A DNA stretch of 64,000 nucleotides from Lethocerus indicus (lineage: Eukaryota > Arthropoda > Insecta > Hemiptera > Belostomatidae), in the NCBI GenBank assembly GCA_019843655.1, contig JACDQD010000007.1, positions 8,367,600-8,431,599 on the forward strand, given 5' to 3'. This document shows, one piece after another, positions 24,505 to 38,500 of this stretch (position 1 is its first letter; each line of letters opens with the position of its first letter). Position numbers and translations under genes: made by a program. The notes under the pieces were generated by a model. The model saw nothing but the letters and a program-made list of their open reading frames with translations. It had not been told where the DNA came from and made no database searches.

Positions 24505-27500
24505 CTTTTCTTCAGTCGTTGATTAAAAATTTCTTCACGGAACTGGGACATTTGCAGCCGGTTCGCTTATTCGGTAAGAGGTCCGGGTCTTTTCGGTCAT
24601 AAAATCTGTACTTTTTCAGTGTTGCTTTAAAAGGAGACAGGTCCCCACGGGGGTTGTGGGATGGGTAGGTTGGGGGGTGAGAGCTCTCCAGTGAAAGTCG
24701 GTGTTCCGTGGCTAATCCGAGAGGAGCCCCGTTACAAATCTATAATATCCCACTCCCCCTCTTTCCCACTCCCTCTGGGGCCCCGGCCGACCAACCGCAG
24801 CCATTGTTCCTCGGACCCGAGAATTCTTCCACCTGGCCCTATCGGCTATCAGTAACGACTTCTTCCATCTTCGAATTACGGACGCCTTCAGCATTGGCAT
24901 TATTAATAGGCGCGCGTTTGCGGGCCCTCGCCCATTAAAATATTTTACGCACGCACTGCTCGGTCGAAGAATAACGGGGCCGTTTCTTTTATCTCTTCTG
25001 CTAGTATGGGCGATTACATTTCGGAAGATAGCGAGCTGTACATTTTTAAAATTAATTTTATATCTATTAAGTGTGCTTGACCGAATCGATTTCCTTCGTT
25101 GAAAAAAATGTTCACCGAATCATTTAAGGAAGAGATTCCCAGTTTAGTAAAGAAACACTTTGTAACCTCCATCTTATCTTGTTAATAATAGTGTTGTTTG
25201 ATTCATGCCATACTTAGGCTTTCGACTGTTGCCGTCTGAACAGTGACATACGTCCTAAGGTGGTTAGTGTTATACGTTGGTGTATAATTGTTTTGTATGT
25301 GTTCTTAATGTAGTTCTACGAAAGAAAATATACATTGTTTTGCATTATTTTTTTACTTTTTAAAATGTTCGGAGCTCTCTGACTTCGTACAATCTCGGCC
25401 TACGTGTCTTCCATTTTGTCCGTACCGAATATCCATCCTGTTGGATTCCGTCGATTGTTCGAATCGTAATGGGCTGGACGCTGGAATAGACGGGTGCAGA
25501 GAATTGATAGGGAAAGAGAGAGGTTTAGAAAGGTTTGAAGGCTTGAGCTAGCTAAGGTAGTATTTTAACCTTTATCCAACTAGGAACAATGGCCAGTGCA
25601 CCAGCACTAGGATACGCTATGGCCTCTGACAGGTTTGCCACCACTCCCCCGCAGACTCCGCCGGCTTTTGAAATCTCATGCACGGATTGCAGATTTAGCC
25701 ATTATTTCTTCGGATGTAAAATAACACGTATAGTTTAAAAAAAATTATTGTACTGATAATGAACTGGCATTAATTATACACCAAGCCGAACTTAGACACA
25801 AATTATCTAGAATATGTTGACACAAAAATGACATGCATTTGCAGACAGACGCTTAGAAACTTATAGCGATAGAGTCGTTATATGTATAACGAATTATATT
25901 TATATTTAAAAAATAAATTTAACATTTTTTTTATAATCCGAATAAGTTGCTTTTTGTTGAGAGTTAACTGTGCTTTTAACTAGTTGAATTGGAAACAGAT
26001 TGAAGGTTGTCCTGACTGAATCGGTCCTTTTATTCCGCTTCTTAATTTATCAGCAAGGTCCATTTTGTTAAGGGACCGGTCGAAAAGAAAGACGGGAACT
26101 CGAATAATTCGACCGATAATCATAATTGGGCGGACTGTGGCCCCTTGTCGTTCGGAAAGGCCGGTCCGGCTCTTTCGGGCCCGCAGACCAGTTTTTATTG
26201 GACGGAACTCTCCAAAGAAAGGACGAGAAGAAGAAGAAGGATGAGGAGGGTGGAGGGGGGCTGGAAAAAATATCGGACACTTAAACGGGGAGTAAGTTTA
26301 GAAACGCCGAAGGGGAAAGAGGAACGCGAGAAATGTCGACGGTTATCGCCGTAATAGTTTTTCGAGGGGAAGGAGCGCGTAAAAAAAACAGAATTCCGCC
26401 GTCCGATCGCTACGGTTAATGCGCCGCCCAGAGACCAATTCTAAATGCCATGGGAGGTGGCACCGGTGAGTGGAGGCCAACTTGGCTCACACCGTTTTCA
26501 ACCGCCGGAAAAATCTAAATCTTGTCCGGACGCCAGTCACAACTGACACGGAAGTCAGTTTCGTGTTTTATATTTTTTATTCCTCCGAAATAAAGTAGGA
26601 AATGAATTAGTTAGCGAGGACATTTTTCCGAATTATCAATTTTTTACGACATCCAAACCGTACGGAATTGCTGATTGACTCCATATGAATATGAGTACAT
26701 TTTAGAAATGGGTGAATCCAAATGATATCCTTTCGGCGGGTAGCAAAGCATCTTTGTAACAGTGTAGAAAATAAGCCGGAGTTCTAAAGTCCCGATGCGG
26801 CAACAGGAATAAGAGTATAGAGGCCGGAAATAGAACAATTGATGGGAGCCTGAAGGCAATTTGTATCTTACATCCCAGAAAATATTTGGGGATTCTACCT
26901 CTGAAATCCTGAGTATTTAAAAACTAGTTTGATTAATATCAACGTATATTTGTGATGATTTTTTTTCTTTTACTTTTTCTGTCATTAAACTCTGGGTGAA
27001 AGAGAAAGCTGGAGCGGCGGCTGAGGCGGCAGGAATAAATAAAGAAAGGTGGAGATTGCAATTAGGGGGTTTGGGCCGGGTGAGGGGTTTGTTTCAGAGC
27101 GGTTCCTAGTGTTCGGTCCCTTTTTCGACTTGTCCTTCATAATTATCGGTTGCCTTTGAGCGGTGGGTGGGTCGGCGGAGGTGTTAATTTAGCCTGCAGG
27201 CGAGGCCAGGTATAGGCACCTACCGGCCGGGACAGGCGCCGTACGCCATAGCGCCAAGAAGCCCTATTTTATTGCCGGCTTTCTCTACGGTTGGAAGCCT
27301 TTTTTTGTCGGCGAAGGAGACACAGAAAGGCAATTCGGGGGAAAGGGTGGGTCGCGCCCGCACGGGTAGCCGAATAGCGGATTATCGCTAAAAATATAGG
27401 TAATAAATGTTTTTTCTTGGGAAATATTGAAGGTCCTTCGTATATTTTCTTACGGTACATTACAAACAACACGCCTCTCCTGCAACTTCTGTGAAAGTAA

Positions 27501-27636
27501 AAACTGAAAGAGTTTTGAACTTCCTCCAAATTTTCCTCAGTTATTACTATAATGTTAAAGAGAAGACTGTTATGTGTCTATTATTCAATTGTATTACTCT
27601 AGGGAGTCCTAATTAATTGGCGGAGTGTTTGACCCT

Positions 27637-27640
<4 letters not shown>

Positions 27641-27688
<48 letters not shown>
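27641..27688. repeat. (TA)n microsatellite
   Basis: About 24 uninterrupted TA dinucleotides, again generating a spurious Ile-Tyr open frame. Confidence 0.95.
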
Positions 27689-27691
<3 letters not shown>

Positions 27692-30600
27692 GTATTACTA
27701 GATTTAATGGCCGAGGAGGCAGTCACGCATGTCGATTGCCAATGAATCATTCCGTTCGCACTTCTCGATTTGAGTATGTATCTTATACATACAAAGATAA
27801 ATTTCTTTGTTTTATAGATTTTGACTATGGAAGAGCTATTTCATTGTTTTATATGTGGTATTATATCGTGTCTTCTGTATATGACTGCTCATTATTCGTG
27901 ATTTCTCAGTGTTCGAGGCCATAAATCTAAAGGTTTGCAGTGCGGCTGTCACCTTCCGGGCAGGACCCTCCTCAGGGTTGTAGGCCCAACGCGGGTATTA
28001 TTAATGCCTCAGTGCTTGTCAAAGGTGTTCCCTGGGGACAGATGGTGTGACTAGACATTTTTCAAATGTTTAGAGCTATGCCGTTTAAACGTTTCAATGT
28101 AGGGAAGTAATGTGAGCCAGCATCTATATAATACAAATTAGCAAGGAAAAAATATTCAACCCGCATTCATTCAGCATGAAGCATAGCGCAGAATTATCTT
28201 TTTAAAAAATTCGGTGACACCGTGCGATGCAAAAATAAATAGAGTGAAATGTTTCCAGTGAGGAATAACTTTTATTGCGCCGGAATTCCAATCCTAAAAA
28301 TTCCATGAAGTTTGGGGACATTAAGCTGATAAAATAGGGTACAAGGAAGTCGTAAATCAAGGAAAAAATTCAAATCTGGAATCCGCAATTAGCTTTATCT
28401 CCTTACTGAATGATCTTCTTAGAACGATTCGATAAATGTACCCTGTCTTCCTAGAAAGAAAACTGATAACCGATTCTTGTCTTAGGGAAGACAAGATTTT
28501 TTATTTTATAGAAAATAGTTTTCAAATCGAGGAAATAACTTCCTGCTGCGAAAAAGGTTCAGGTGAACTGTTCAGGATAACGTACAGCTTAATGGGCGGG
28601 TGAAATATACGTTGTTTCCTTTTAAATATCTTCACGCGCCATCCCGGTCCGAAGGCATTTTGTCGCATCTACGGCATTTATACGATGCCGTCTTGTGAAG
28701 AAATCTTATGACACCGAAATACCGATGCCAGATGTTCCTGCTAAGTTCGAGGAAAAGGACGATAAAAATGTGGAGACTTCCTGCATAAGAAACGGAAAAT
28801 AATTTAAGGGAAAGTGAAATCCATATCCGGGCGCTATTCTAATTTTTTAAATATCCGAATGTATAAAGAAAAACTTGAAAATGTAATAAATCTGCATATT
28901 TGGCCATCATAAATTAATACGAACTGATATTTATTAATTTATAACACTCCAAGCTGTTATGATTCGGGTAGCCGTGTTCAAGAGAGGAAAAGGCAGGCAC
29001 GCTTAGATTAAGAGTTTATTCTTTTCGGGTTATATTTGCAACTATTTATAATATAAATATTTTCAATTTATTAAAAGCGCGCGGAATATTACAATATGCA
29101 CAGGTATTATAATAAGCATATCGCAGGCCTTTCTATATTTATGTACAGTAATGTATGGACTTACGACTAACTTAAAATATTTGAAATTTATAGCACCAAG
29201 GGAACACCTGGCTGGATCGGCTGGACACAGTGACGGCAGCTGAGGGGCAATTAACTGGTGGTACTTGGTATCGGTAATCTGGTTTTATATGTCCTCGAAA
29301 CGTCGGACTGCTACTTTCGGGACACACTGCCCGTGTCCTTTTATTACCGGGCCCCATTGTAGCGAGGAGCCTACTTGCAAACCTGCAGGCCATTCGGCGA
29401 ATCGCTTCCGGGATTAAATTCGGTCAAATCGGGGAAGATGTCGGTGGGGGATTGGCGTTAAGGGTTGTGGAACGTGTGGACCTCTCGGGTTCCCATATCG
29501 TGCCGCTCAAAGGCAGATGTTCAATTCCGTTTTCCGATCGTGAGCCGGGGCGGGACCCCCAAGTTAATTACGAACCGGACTAAGGGCGGCGGCCGGGGGG
29601 AATCCTAGTCGGCAGTCGACCATTACAGGCCCGGCCATCCCACTAAGGGTAATTGCTGTAATTTTTGAACTCCGTTTTTGGGCGCGGAGCCCACTACACG
29701 GAGGAGACGAGGAATTCGTGAAATTTTTATAGCCGCGTTAACTCCGGGAGCGAGTTGATTACTTCTACCCGCTTGACTGACGGAACTGTGAGACGAGTCG
29801 GACATTTTTGAGGTTTGTCCTTCATTACTGTTTATGCAATCGTAAAAAAAACTGAAATTCAAAGTTCTATTTCATTCATATAAGGAACTGTATAATTACC
29901 GGCTGAAACCTTTTCTAATTATTTCCAACAGCCAACATAATAAAATCTAAATCTTACTGTCATGCAAACATCAATCTGGCAGGTGTATACATTAATTATA
30001 TAATTCGGAAACTTTCACAGAGAGCCACTTTATGATGTAAAAACAGAAGCGGAATAACACTGAACGATTTATACGTGCCTCAGTGATGTTCCCTTTGAAG
30101 ACCTCCATATGTGATGCGTCCGATTGTTAAAGAAACATTGTGTCCGGTATTTGATGGACGGTAGTAATGAATACAGAAGGGAATTTATCGGGGTCGAGGA
30201 GAAGGGTAATTTGTTGTCCGTTGTGTAAAAACAGGGGTCTTCCTCGCGCTGTTGGACTGGGGCCTGTAAAAAGCCGAAGTCCCCCAGTTGAAAAAGTTAA
30301 CGGCCGGCGTTGAACCGACTCCGACTTATCAAGATTATCCGAGTTACCGATTCAGCGGAGCCGCTTCTCGGCGGGCATCGCTCGGAGAGATCTCCCTCGG
30401 TTTAAATTTCTTCTATTATCCGCCGGTATTTAATTGTGCCAAGACTCACCGGCCGCACCGTTTAAAGGGATACATCATTCATGAGCGGTAATCCCGGCTT
30501 CGCGAAATTATTCTTACGGTGTACCGAGCGTTTTTTCCTCCACGAGATAACGTCACAGTAGAAATGCCGTTTCGAAACAAATCGTGGTTTAAACAGCGCG

Positions 30601-33600
30601 TTATGATTTCTGCAGGTTTTATTTGTCATAACATACATCACACAGATGCCTCACCATGTTATTGGCGATTGTAAGAACTCGAAACCAATTGCCAGTAGCC
30701 AAATAAGCGATATATGATCGCAAATCATCGCAGAACTATGAAAGTTTAATTTCACGTAATATCATGAACATTTCAAAGGCGAATGCCAAATATCTGTGGT
30801 TGTTTACAATACGGCATTTCTTCCAGGTGAGGCCCTATACAGTTCTCGAAGGCCAACGGGGAAAATGGCCAGTTCGCATTGCGATTCCACTCGTAATCCT
30901 CATGGGAATGAAGGGATCTCTTACAATGACAATTCGGGGGCGGCTTACCGCCACTTAAATAGGAGAACAAGGATAAATACGGGTGGGATAATAGTCGGAG
31001 AGCTGGTATTTGGTACCTGGGCGGTTGGTTGTGGCCCGGGTTACCCCACACTGTGCTCCAGCATTGTTACCTCTGACAATTTGGCTGCTGGCCAGTTTCG
31101 CGAAATCCCCAAACATCCACGGAAGACCGACTGCATTGTTGTGAAGGCAGCAGTCCATTAATAACGTGTAAATGCAGGTAATACACCGACTTGAGGATCA
31201 TAATTCTTAAATTCCTCCGGTGAAATATGTAAGCAGGAAAAAGAAGGAAATTCCGAAAATGTCACGTGATTAGTTTATTTCATTACACTAAAATCCGTGT
31301 ATAATTTATCAGCTTTAGTTTTCCAATCGTTCCTGTGAATTCCTCATAATTTTCTTCCATCAGTTGCATAAATCAGACATATATCAAACTTAAAACTCGA
31401 AGGGAACGTTTAAGAAAAGTTCTCGGTTGCACTCGCCCATCCTTCAACTGGATCATAATTACTGGTACGTGATACGGGCATCGCAGCTCCGTATTTGTAC
31501 GGACATTATACATTTTTAAAATGATGAATTCTTAGTTCTCGGTGACTCGAAAAGTAATTTCTCAATCTATTTCCTTAATAACTTTGTTAACAAAACAGCT
31601 GAGGTTTGTAGCGCTGCGCCAAAACCTGCACCTGGTCAGTTGAAACCTGTTTTTGAAGATAATGAACGCCCTCAAACATAATTAAAGGCGATAAGACACT
31701 TATAAGATATTTATGTCTTTTAAATAATTACGACGTTCAACTCGATGTTCGTTAGGTGTTCCACTTATTAAACCGTATATACTATATATAGCATTTACCA
31801 CTTTAACTTTGCTGTGCAATACAATTACTTTATTATAACGCCACTAAACTTCCCCCTTTCGACGTTATCTACTTATTTCACAAACTCTTTTCATCGTTAC
31901 GTAATATTGTAATGAAAGCTATAATATGTATTATCTTTAATGTTTCGTCCTATGCCATATATATTTCTGACCATTTTCAGTAGCAGTCGGTTGGTACAAT
32001 AGTGGGGCACCATTGAAAAATTGTTATTTAGTAGCATCGAAACAAATTTAAATTATATCGTTTTAATTTCTCGGAAGACAAATTGTAATTAATCGTACTT
32101 TATTTTGTTCAAATATTTGTAACAGGGTAGTGATCGTTGTTATTTTTTTATCTGCTGCAGATTTATTTCTTTCCTACTGTACGATGTATCAGTGCTCGTT
32201 CAACTATTCGCTAAGAGGAGCCTTTCTCCTACAGGAAACACGTTTTCCGCCCGATTTCGATAGAGGTTGCCTGCGGATGTTATCGGTGTGTGTCGATTTC
32301 AAAAATTGCTCGGTAGCTGGTCCAAGTTGTGGAGGAAGAGGATGATTGAGGCCGATGAAAGGCGTGCTGTTGGCACCCGGCATCTGCGGCCTACAGCCTC
32401 TAGCGCTATCTGACCGGCCGATCTTGCTCAGGCAGTCGTTTTGCCTAAACGGACTTTCTAAAGGTTCAGGTGTCGGAAATTGTGCCAGATTTTTATCTGA
32501 CTAGGCCAACTGCTAAATGAGATTTGATAATCGTCTTCAAGATCCTCTTTACCCGCTCGACGATTCGGTTTTACGCTAGACCGTTTTCCGCCTCTCGGAA
32601 GACCATCTTCAGTTCTGTCTGTCAAGGGTCTTTAGCGTGTCTTTTATTATTCCAAAATTTTGCGGACCGTAACACAGGTATCCTAAAATAAGATACCTTT
32701 CCGTGACTCTTTGATTACTCTTTGGGCATCCACCTGTGTTTAGAATATCAACTCTAAGGGAATGTAATGTAAGACATGTTTTGGATTTCTGTTCGTATTG
32801 AGACATCGATGTTATTTTGAATATTTATAATGTTCATCGTGAAATGCCCAATGAAACTTCAATGAAAAGCTCGTAACTGCATCAGTTGCACTTACAGCAA
32901 TGTTATACAGTAGACATGCGTCACAGTAGTTGGAAAAAACTTCACCGTCGTTAAAGAAGCTACAACTGACGATGTCAGGAAGCCATCGAAACGGATATGG
33001 CCACAGAAGAAGCGGGAGAAGAATTAAAAACTGGCCCTATTACTGATATTAATATAAAACACATGGCGGCACTTTTTAGTAACTTATTATTGTAAGAAAA
33101 TGTTTTTTTTTTTTTAAATTTGTGTCGTGTTTACAATTAATTTATTACCTTCAGTTTAAAACGTTTCCACAGCATAAGTTTTAGCGTTGTTTTCATGGTT
33201 TCTGCGCAGGTTTCTTCATGCGCCGAGATACTCTTGAAACTCTTCGCATTTTTTTTCTTAGCGCAGGGAACTGTCGGTCCATTAATAATTGGCCGGTGTC
33301 ATGATTGACTGGTTCAAGAATAAATCATATTTCTAGACAGGGTTCGGAAAACATTGAAACGCGGTTTACCGTTTTTTTATCGATACCGCCGTACTAAGAC
33401 ACAGATATGCTACACGGTCGATTGAATTATAACGGGACACAATATTGACGGTTGAACGTATCTCTCGACTCCAGTATACTTAGGAGGAGTGCCGGGTTTA
33501 TCGTCGGAAAGAGCAAACAATGTATGGACATAGAGATAGACCGGAGCGGTTGATTATTATCCCACAAAGTGCTTTCATCCCAGGGTAAGCCGTCGATCGT

Positions 33601-33673
33601 ATATTTCCAATCCAATTTAAGGCAAACAACCCATTATACGGCACCTAATTATTCCTTATCATTCCACGTGTTG

Positions 33674-34051
33674 TTTCTCACTTGTACTCGGATATTTTTA
33701 ATCGGCTCAAGTTTTTCCCGGACTATCGGTCAAACATATATTTGATCACACAACTGGTCACAACTATTAGGTTCTGACTTCCAAATATATGGCAGGAAAG
33801 TTATCTGGTATTGTGTATTTACGATCTTAAAGGTTTTCCTGTTGATCCAAAATTTATTGAAAAAAGTTTATTTTTAGTAATCTAGTTAATCGGTGCAAGT
33901 GCAACCAACAAACTTTGATTAAGTACATTTCCGCACCACACTCAGAGGGCGCTAGTTAATCGGTGCAAGTGACAGTACAAGTGACAGTGACAGTGTCTAC
34001 GGTGAACTCTACGGTATTCCAACCCCTCGCATCCCACAAAACAGGTATTCT
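33674..34051 (+). mobile_element. Inverted-repeat element, copy A (5'-truncated, one 71-bp unit)
   Basis: From about 33674 to 33970 it is closely similar to the core of copy B (about 42075-42320), including ATCGGCTCAA, GGACTATCGGTCAAA and AATCTAGTTAATCGGTGCAA. It then carries one full 71-bp unit (from 33882) and the beginning of a second. Its right end, 33971-34051, is the reverse complement of the left end of copy B (41896-41950 plus the GTCACTGTCACTTGTGCTGT segment near 42069-42088), with an internal deletion. So the right end of A and the left end of B are matching termini of one inverted-repeat element. No coding capacity; it is non-autonomous. The full left terminus is missing here. Confidence 0.75.
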
Positions 34052-35478
34052 AAAATTAATTATTTTGTTTTACCGATGACTCTTTTCCAGTGGATCAATT
34101 GTCCTCAAACCTACTTTTGACCTCGACCCAGAGCTTATGAAAAGGCATATGGCCTTGTCTGGCGATTAGGGGGGGGGGGTGGATAATAGTGAATTAGACA
34201 CGCTAGCTTTTTACAATAGCTGAGGGTATAGAGCAGCAAGCGGTATAAACGTTAGCGCTCGATTCACTGGCCCGATCCCCTCGCCCCCAAATTTCTAAAG
34301 GGGCTTTAGGCTAAATTGATAGCGTCGCTTTTGAAATAATAGCCATTAGGGCGGAGCGCGACATAATTCGGGCGGTTGCATATAATGGTGTGGGGGGGGG
34401 ACGGGTTATTACCGGAGTCATCTGTGCGATGAAGGCCTTTGATGCCGGCCGCCGCCTCTCTCGCCAATCCCCGGAGCGTAACGCCGTGTAATTACATTAT
34501 TGTGGGCCCTTGTAATTAACTTCTTAGCTAATTAATATAAATTAAATTTCATCCCTCCCCCCGTCCTCCCTCCTCCGCCGGTTCTCTCTGACATAACCGC
34601 CGCCGCCGCCGCTCCCGTACGTGGGTTTTTATTACGCCGTAATATACGGGTTTCCTCTACCAAAGGCACCGTAACCGATGTTTCCCTGGAGGCGGGCTTT
34701 TTTCTTATTTACCATTTCTTACCCCCTCAGTTTTATCGTCCCGAATTATGCAATTTCGTACGACGGAATATCCGTCGGCCGTGACAGAATATTCCAACCG
34801 TACCGAAAGGTAAGCGACCAGTTATTCGGACCATTCTCCCTCTAAAAGTTCTTTTTTGGCAGGTATCGTTCACACCGAATTATATAATGACAAACCAACT
34901 TCGGCGCTATCAAAGAATCGAGTTAAATATAATTATTTAAAACAGCGTTCCATCTCTACAGCTATGTTAATTGTGGAATACAATGTATTATATATTTAAC
35001 TTAAGTATTACAATGCATTGTATACGCTCGTGTTTTCATATTATTGTAGATATCAAAATGCTGAGAGTTTTCCTCATTGATTCGGAGTCTCGTGTTGAGC
35101 CCAACTGTTCTGGGCGATTGCTGGATACTTTCATTGTCTGAAAGAGACTCGGTTCAGCGACTCGGTTTAATTACCCCGCCAATGTTATACATATCGGGGG
35201 CCCTCGGTACGTGACCGATCAGATTTGCTCCAGGTGCTCCACACCCAGGTGACTGTCCCCACCCTTTATATCGGGCATTTGTCACGCGTCCGTCTTCCCG
35301 AGTAAGGCACAGACTTGCGGCATCCGGGCGAGTGCGGGGGCGGAACGACGCTGGGGGAATTAGAAAAAACGCGTTTATGGGCACGTCCGCACACCTATCG
35401 ATTCCATTTTGGATAAAATTTAATCCCGCGCATAATCCATGACCGATCGGCCGCGGGATAGGGAACGGTTCCGGCCCT

Positions 35479-35545
35479 AGAGAGAGTGAGAGAGAGAGAG
35501 AGAGGGAGGGAGGGAGAGGGAGAGAGAGAGAGAGAGAGAGAGAGA
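35479..35545. repeat. (GA)n / GGGA microsatellite
   Basis: About 65 bases of GA dinucleotides with a GGGAGGGAGG interruption in the middle. Purine-only on this strand. Confidence 0.95.
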
Positions 35546-38500
35546 CCCAACAGGTTCACGATGCCTTTTCGCCGACCCGAGATTATTCAGCTATCTGATT
35601 TCCGCGACGAATAAAATTTAAATTTTATGCAACTTATCGGATGACCCACTGCCATTTAAAATTCAAACATCTCCTGTACCGAGAATCTGAAAGGGCAAGG
35701 GGCAAAATGTATAGTTGATGTTCCGCGTTTAGTGTTATCGTAGGTTCGGCATCCATTTGTTTCCCACACAAATTACGATTTTTACAGCCAGAATCACTGT
35801 TGTCTTAATTCATTTAAAATAATAAAATTTCACTTATAAAACGTCTTTCGATAACCATTATTATAGAATCAACTGTCTAGTAATACCGCCAACGCCAATT
35901 ATTATGTCACCGCTATTTGTCGATACGCCAACAAATTTCACCATTAGTTGTGCAAATTTTATTCTCCGGGGCAAAATGGCACTGTTATAAGAGACAGACC
36001 AATTAATTTAACCTTGTGGACGATGCCAACCGACGTCCAACATTGACATACGTAGGTACCTCACTAAGATACTGACCAGAGAGAGAACCGACATTCCAAA
36101 CACTCGTATATCCCCTGTCGGGTATCTTCTCTTCCTGTCGGTATTACATTTGTCACTAATGATATATTATTAGTAAATCGTTAAATCACAGCGGATAAAT
36201 TCTGGATTAAATAAACATATAAGACCGGAGATCCCTAACGCAGTTCGGTCGCTTTGTTATTGTTTCGAAAATAAACTACAAAGCGGAGGACAGACGAAAA
36301 AAAATGAAACAGCCGCGAGGAAGACTGAGAAAAAATGTTTTAATTTAAGGCACCGGTTAGCTTTACAATTTGGAAAGGGGCCAGGGAAGCGGGCCTAAAG
36401 AGTGGCAGATCAAAAGCGGCCCTCTAAAGCGCTAAACGGATAAGTTGAAGAGGGGCCCCTCCTCTTTGAAGGTTTCTGCCCGGGGGGAATTAATCGTCGG
36501 CCCCCTTCCTGGCTGGGCCCCCAACGGCATCACCACCTACCAGCTGTACACCGCGTCTCCGATGCACCTGTTATAGCACCGTTTAATACACTTATCCCCA
36601 TCTCCGCATCCCCTCGCTGGACGGAGAAACCAGGGTTAACGTTCCGGTCTGCTCATAACCCTTTAGACTTGACAATCATTTTAAATTCATATTTTAATAC
36701 CTGCACGATATTCGAAGAAAGCCATCGTTCATGAAACCGTTTATGACAAATTTTTTGGTTTGAAACGATTTTGAGTTATTCGACGGGCAGATTTTAGTGT
36801 AATGTCTGTAAAAAACAAAATAGAAATTCGTTTATGGCAGGCAGGCTTTAATTATTCCTTTGTGTTTCACATCTGTAAATTCCGACATACGGGGCAGATA
36901 ACGAAAATCAGTATAATCGATTTTTAATAACGATTTGTTCCATACGAATTGCATAAATTATCGGCATTATCACGCTGATAGTGCTGACAAATGTAATTTG
37001 CAAACGAGAGGGCCCTGAAGATAGGACAAGCGAGGTGATGAAACTGAACGTATCTGATTTGAACCGCTGCTCAATAGAAGCCCCACCTCTGGGAATACCG
37101 TGACAATACCTATTGAGTTCGAAACGAGTGTGGAAATATCAATAATTCAACGGCCATTAAGAGAAGGTGTTATTAAATTTAATCAATAGCGGGTTTCAAT
37201 TATGGTTCTTTTCATTGAAAACCACTCTGGATGTCGGTGATCCTGTATGTAAGAGTTAAGTGGCGTTTCCCTTGGCGGATTCCATTGTTACCAGCGTATT
37301 AATAAAACGGGGGCTATAATCAAAGAGGTGGGTTTCCGGTCTGCCATCAGCAAATATTCCCGGTTATTTACTCGTCGGTACGGTTTGGCGGCTCTCGGAC
37401 GTTGCTGCACATTACGGCCGGAATATATACAGTCGCAATTATTATAATTGGGGATAATGGCACTTCCATGCGGTTTATAGCGGCAACGTGTTTTATATAC
37501 CGAGCGCGCTACATAAAGACTGCAATTTGTATTTCATTATCTTTGAAGAATAATTAAGAGACGGCGTTTTGGGTTTTCGGTAGTAATGTCTGACATGTGG
37601 TCGGCCCTGGAGGAACAGTTCAGTGATAGTCCTGTAATGTAAAAATAAATTCCTCAATTCCTAATCGCAAGCTATTGGCTAACATGCATGAGCATAATTA
37701 TATCGTAAGGATTTTCATTCTTAATTCTCGAGGACACATGCTAAGATGTTTAGTTTGATTTGTTACCATAATAGTGGCGGCGAGTATGGGGACATGTTGG
37801 ATCTTACTTCGGGAAACACGTAATATGTAATAAAACGAGCTAAGAGCTGGCCGGCAGGAAGTATAACTCTATTTGAGTGGCGGCGGGCCGGACAGCTTCG
37901 GGCTGAAGGATAAGTAATAAATTCGGTCTTCGGTCGGCGGAGATTGAACGCCCCCCCTCGAGGGAAACCGCAAGGGCAAGACTCCTCAAGGCACCGCAAC
38001 ATCCCGCCTTTTATCCGGGGCGGTTCTGTCCCCGCGAACTGCTCAAAAAAACACCCGGGGACAGTTTATTAGATTGAATTTTTTTACGAGTTTTCTAGTC
38101 TCATTAGGGACTAATCCTCGTCGTAAATCTGTGGCTTAAGGTGTACTGCAGCTGTCTAGAGGATACTTAGTTATATTCTGAACTTTAAAGCAGAGCTAAT
38201 TTAAGCAATAGGGGATTTTGAGAACTAACTATTTTTATAACTTTCCTATTTATCAAGAAAGGAAGCTCACATAAATGAATGAGAATTTGTTCCTATAAAT
38301 TATTTAGAACTTATTTGAAATATTTCATTTACTTCCTTTTCATGTAGTTTACATTTTATCGCCCAGAATTATGCAATTTTTTTGGTGGAATTCTTTCACT
38401 CGTGACGGAATGACTGCGCGAAATATTTCGAGCGTTCCGAATGATAAATTAACCCGTTATCCTGACAATTTTCTCCTGAAATTACGCTCCTATTTTAACT

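Larger units (their letters stand above)
10907..33673. other. Long gene-free spacer
   Basis: No exon or RNA gene could be supported over about 23 kb. Frames reach at most 121 codons, with no recognisable domains. The sequence is a mosaic of AT-rich stretches and CpG-rich patches such as 16300-16740, 18300-18500, 20000-20420, 22690-23000 and 29400-29700. Such patches could be enhancers or old unmethylated DNA. Simple repeats inside are listed separately. Small exons of a gene with long introns cannot be excluded. Confidence 0.55.

Noticed and set aside
24360..24602. Open frame with a long Ile-Tyr repeat, and the same at 27625-27924
   Set aside because: Produced by reading through (TA)n microsatellites.
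30796..31161. 121-codon open frame with a competing minus-strand frame
   Set aside because: Both strands are open over the same span, with no recognisable protein features.
32930..33030. Basic stretch reading like a transposase fragment (RKPSKRIWPQKKREK)
   Set aside because: Only about 25 codons before a stop, and no flanking match to any transposase domain. Not enough to call a mobile element.
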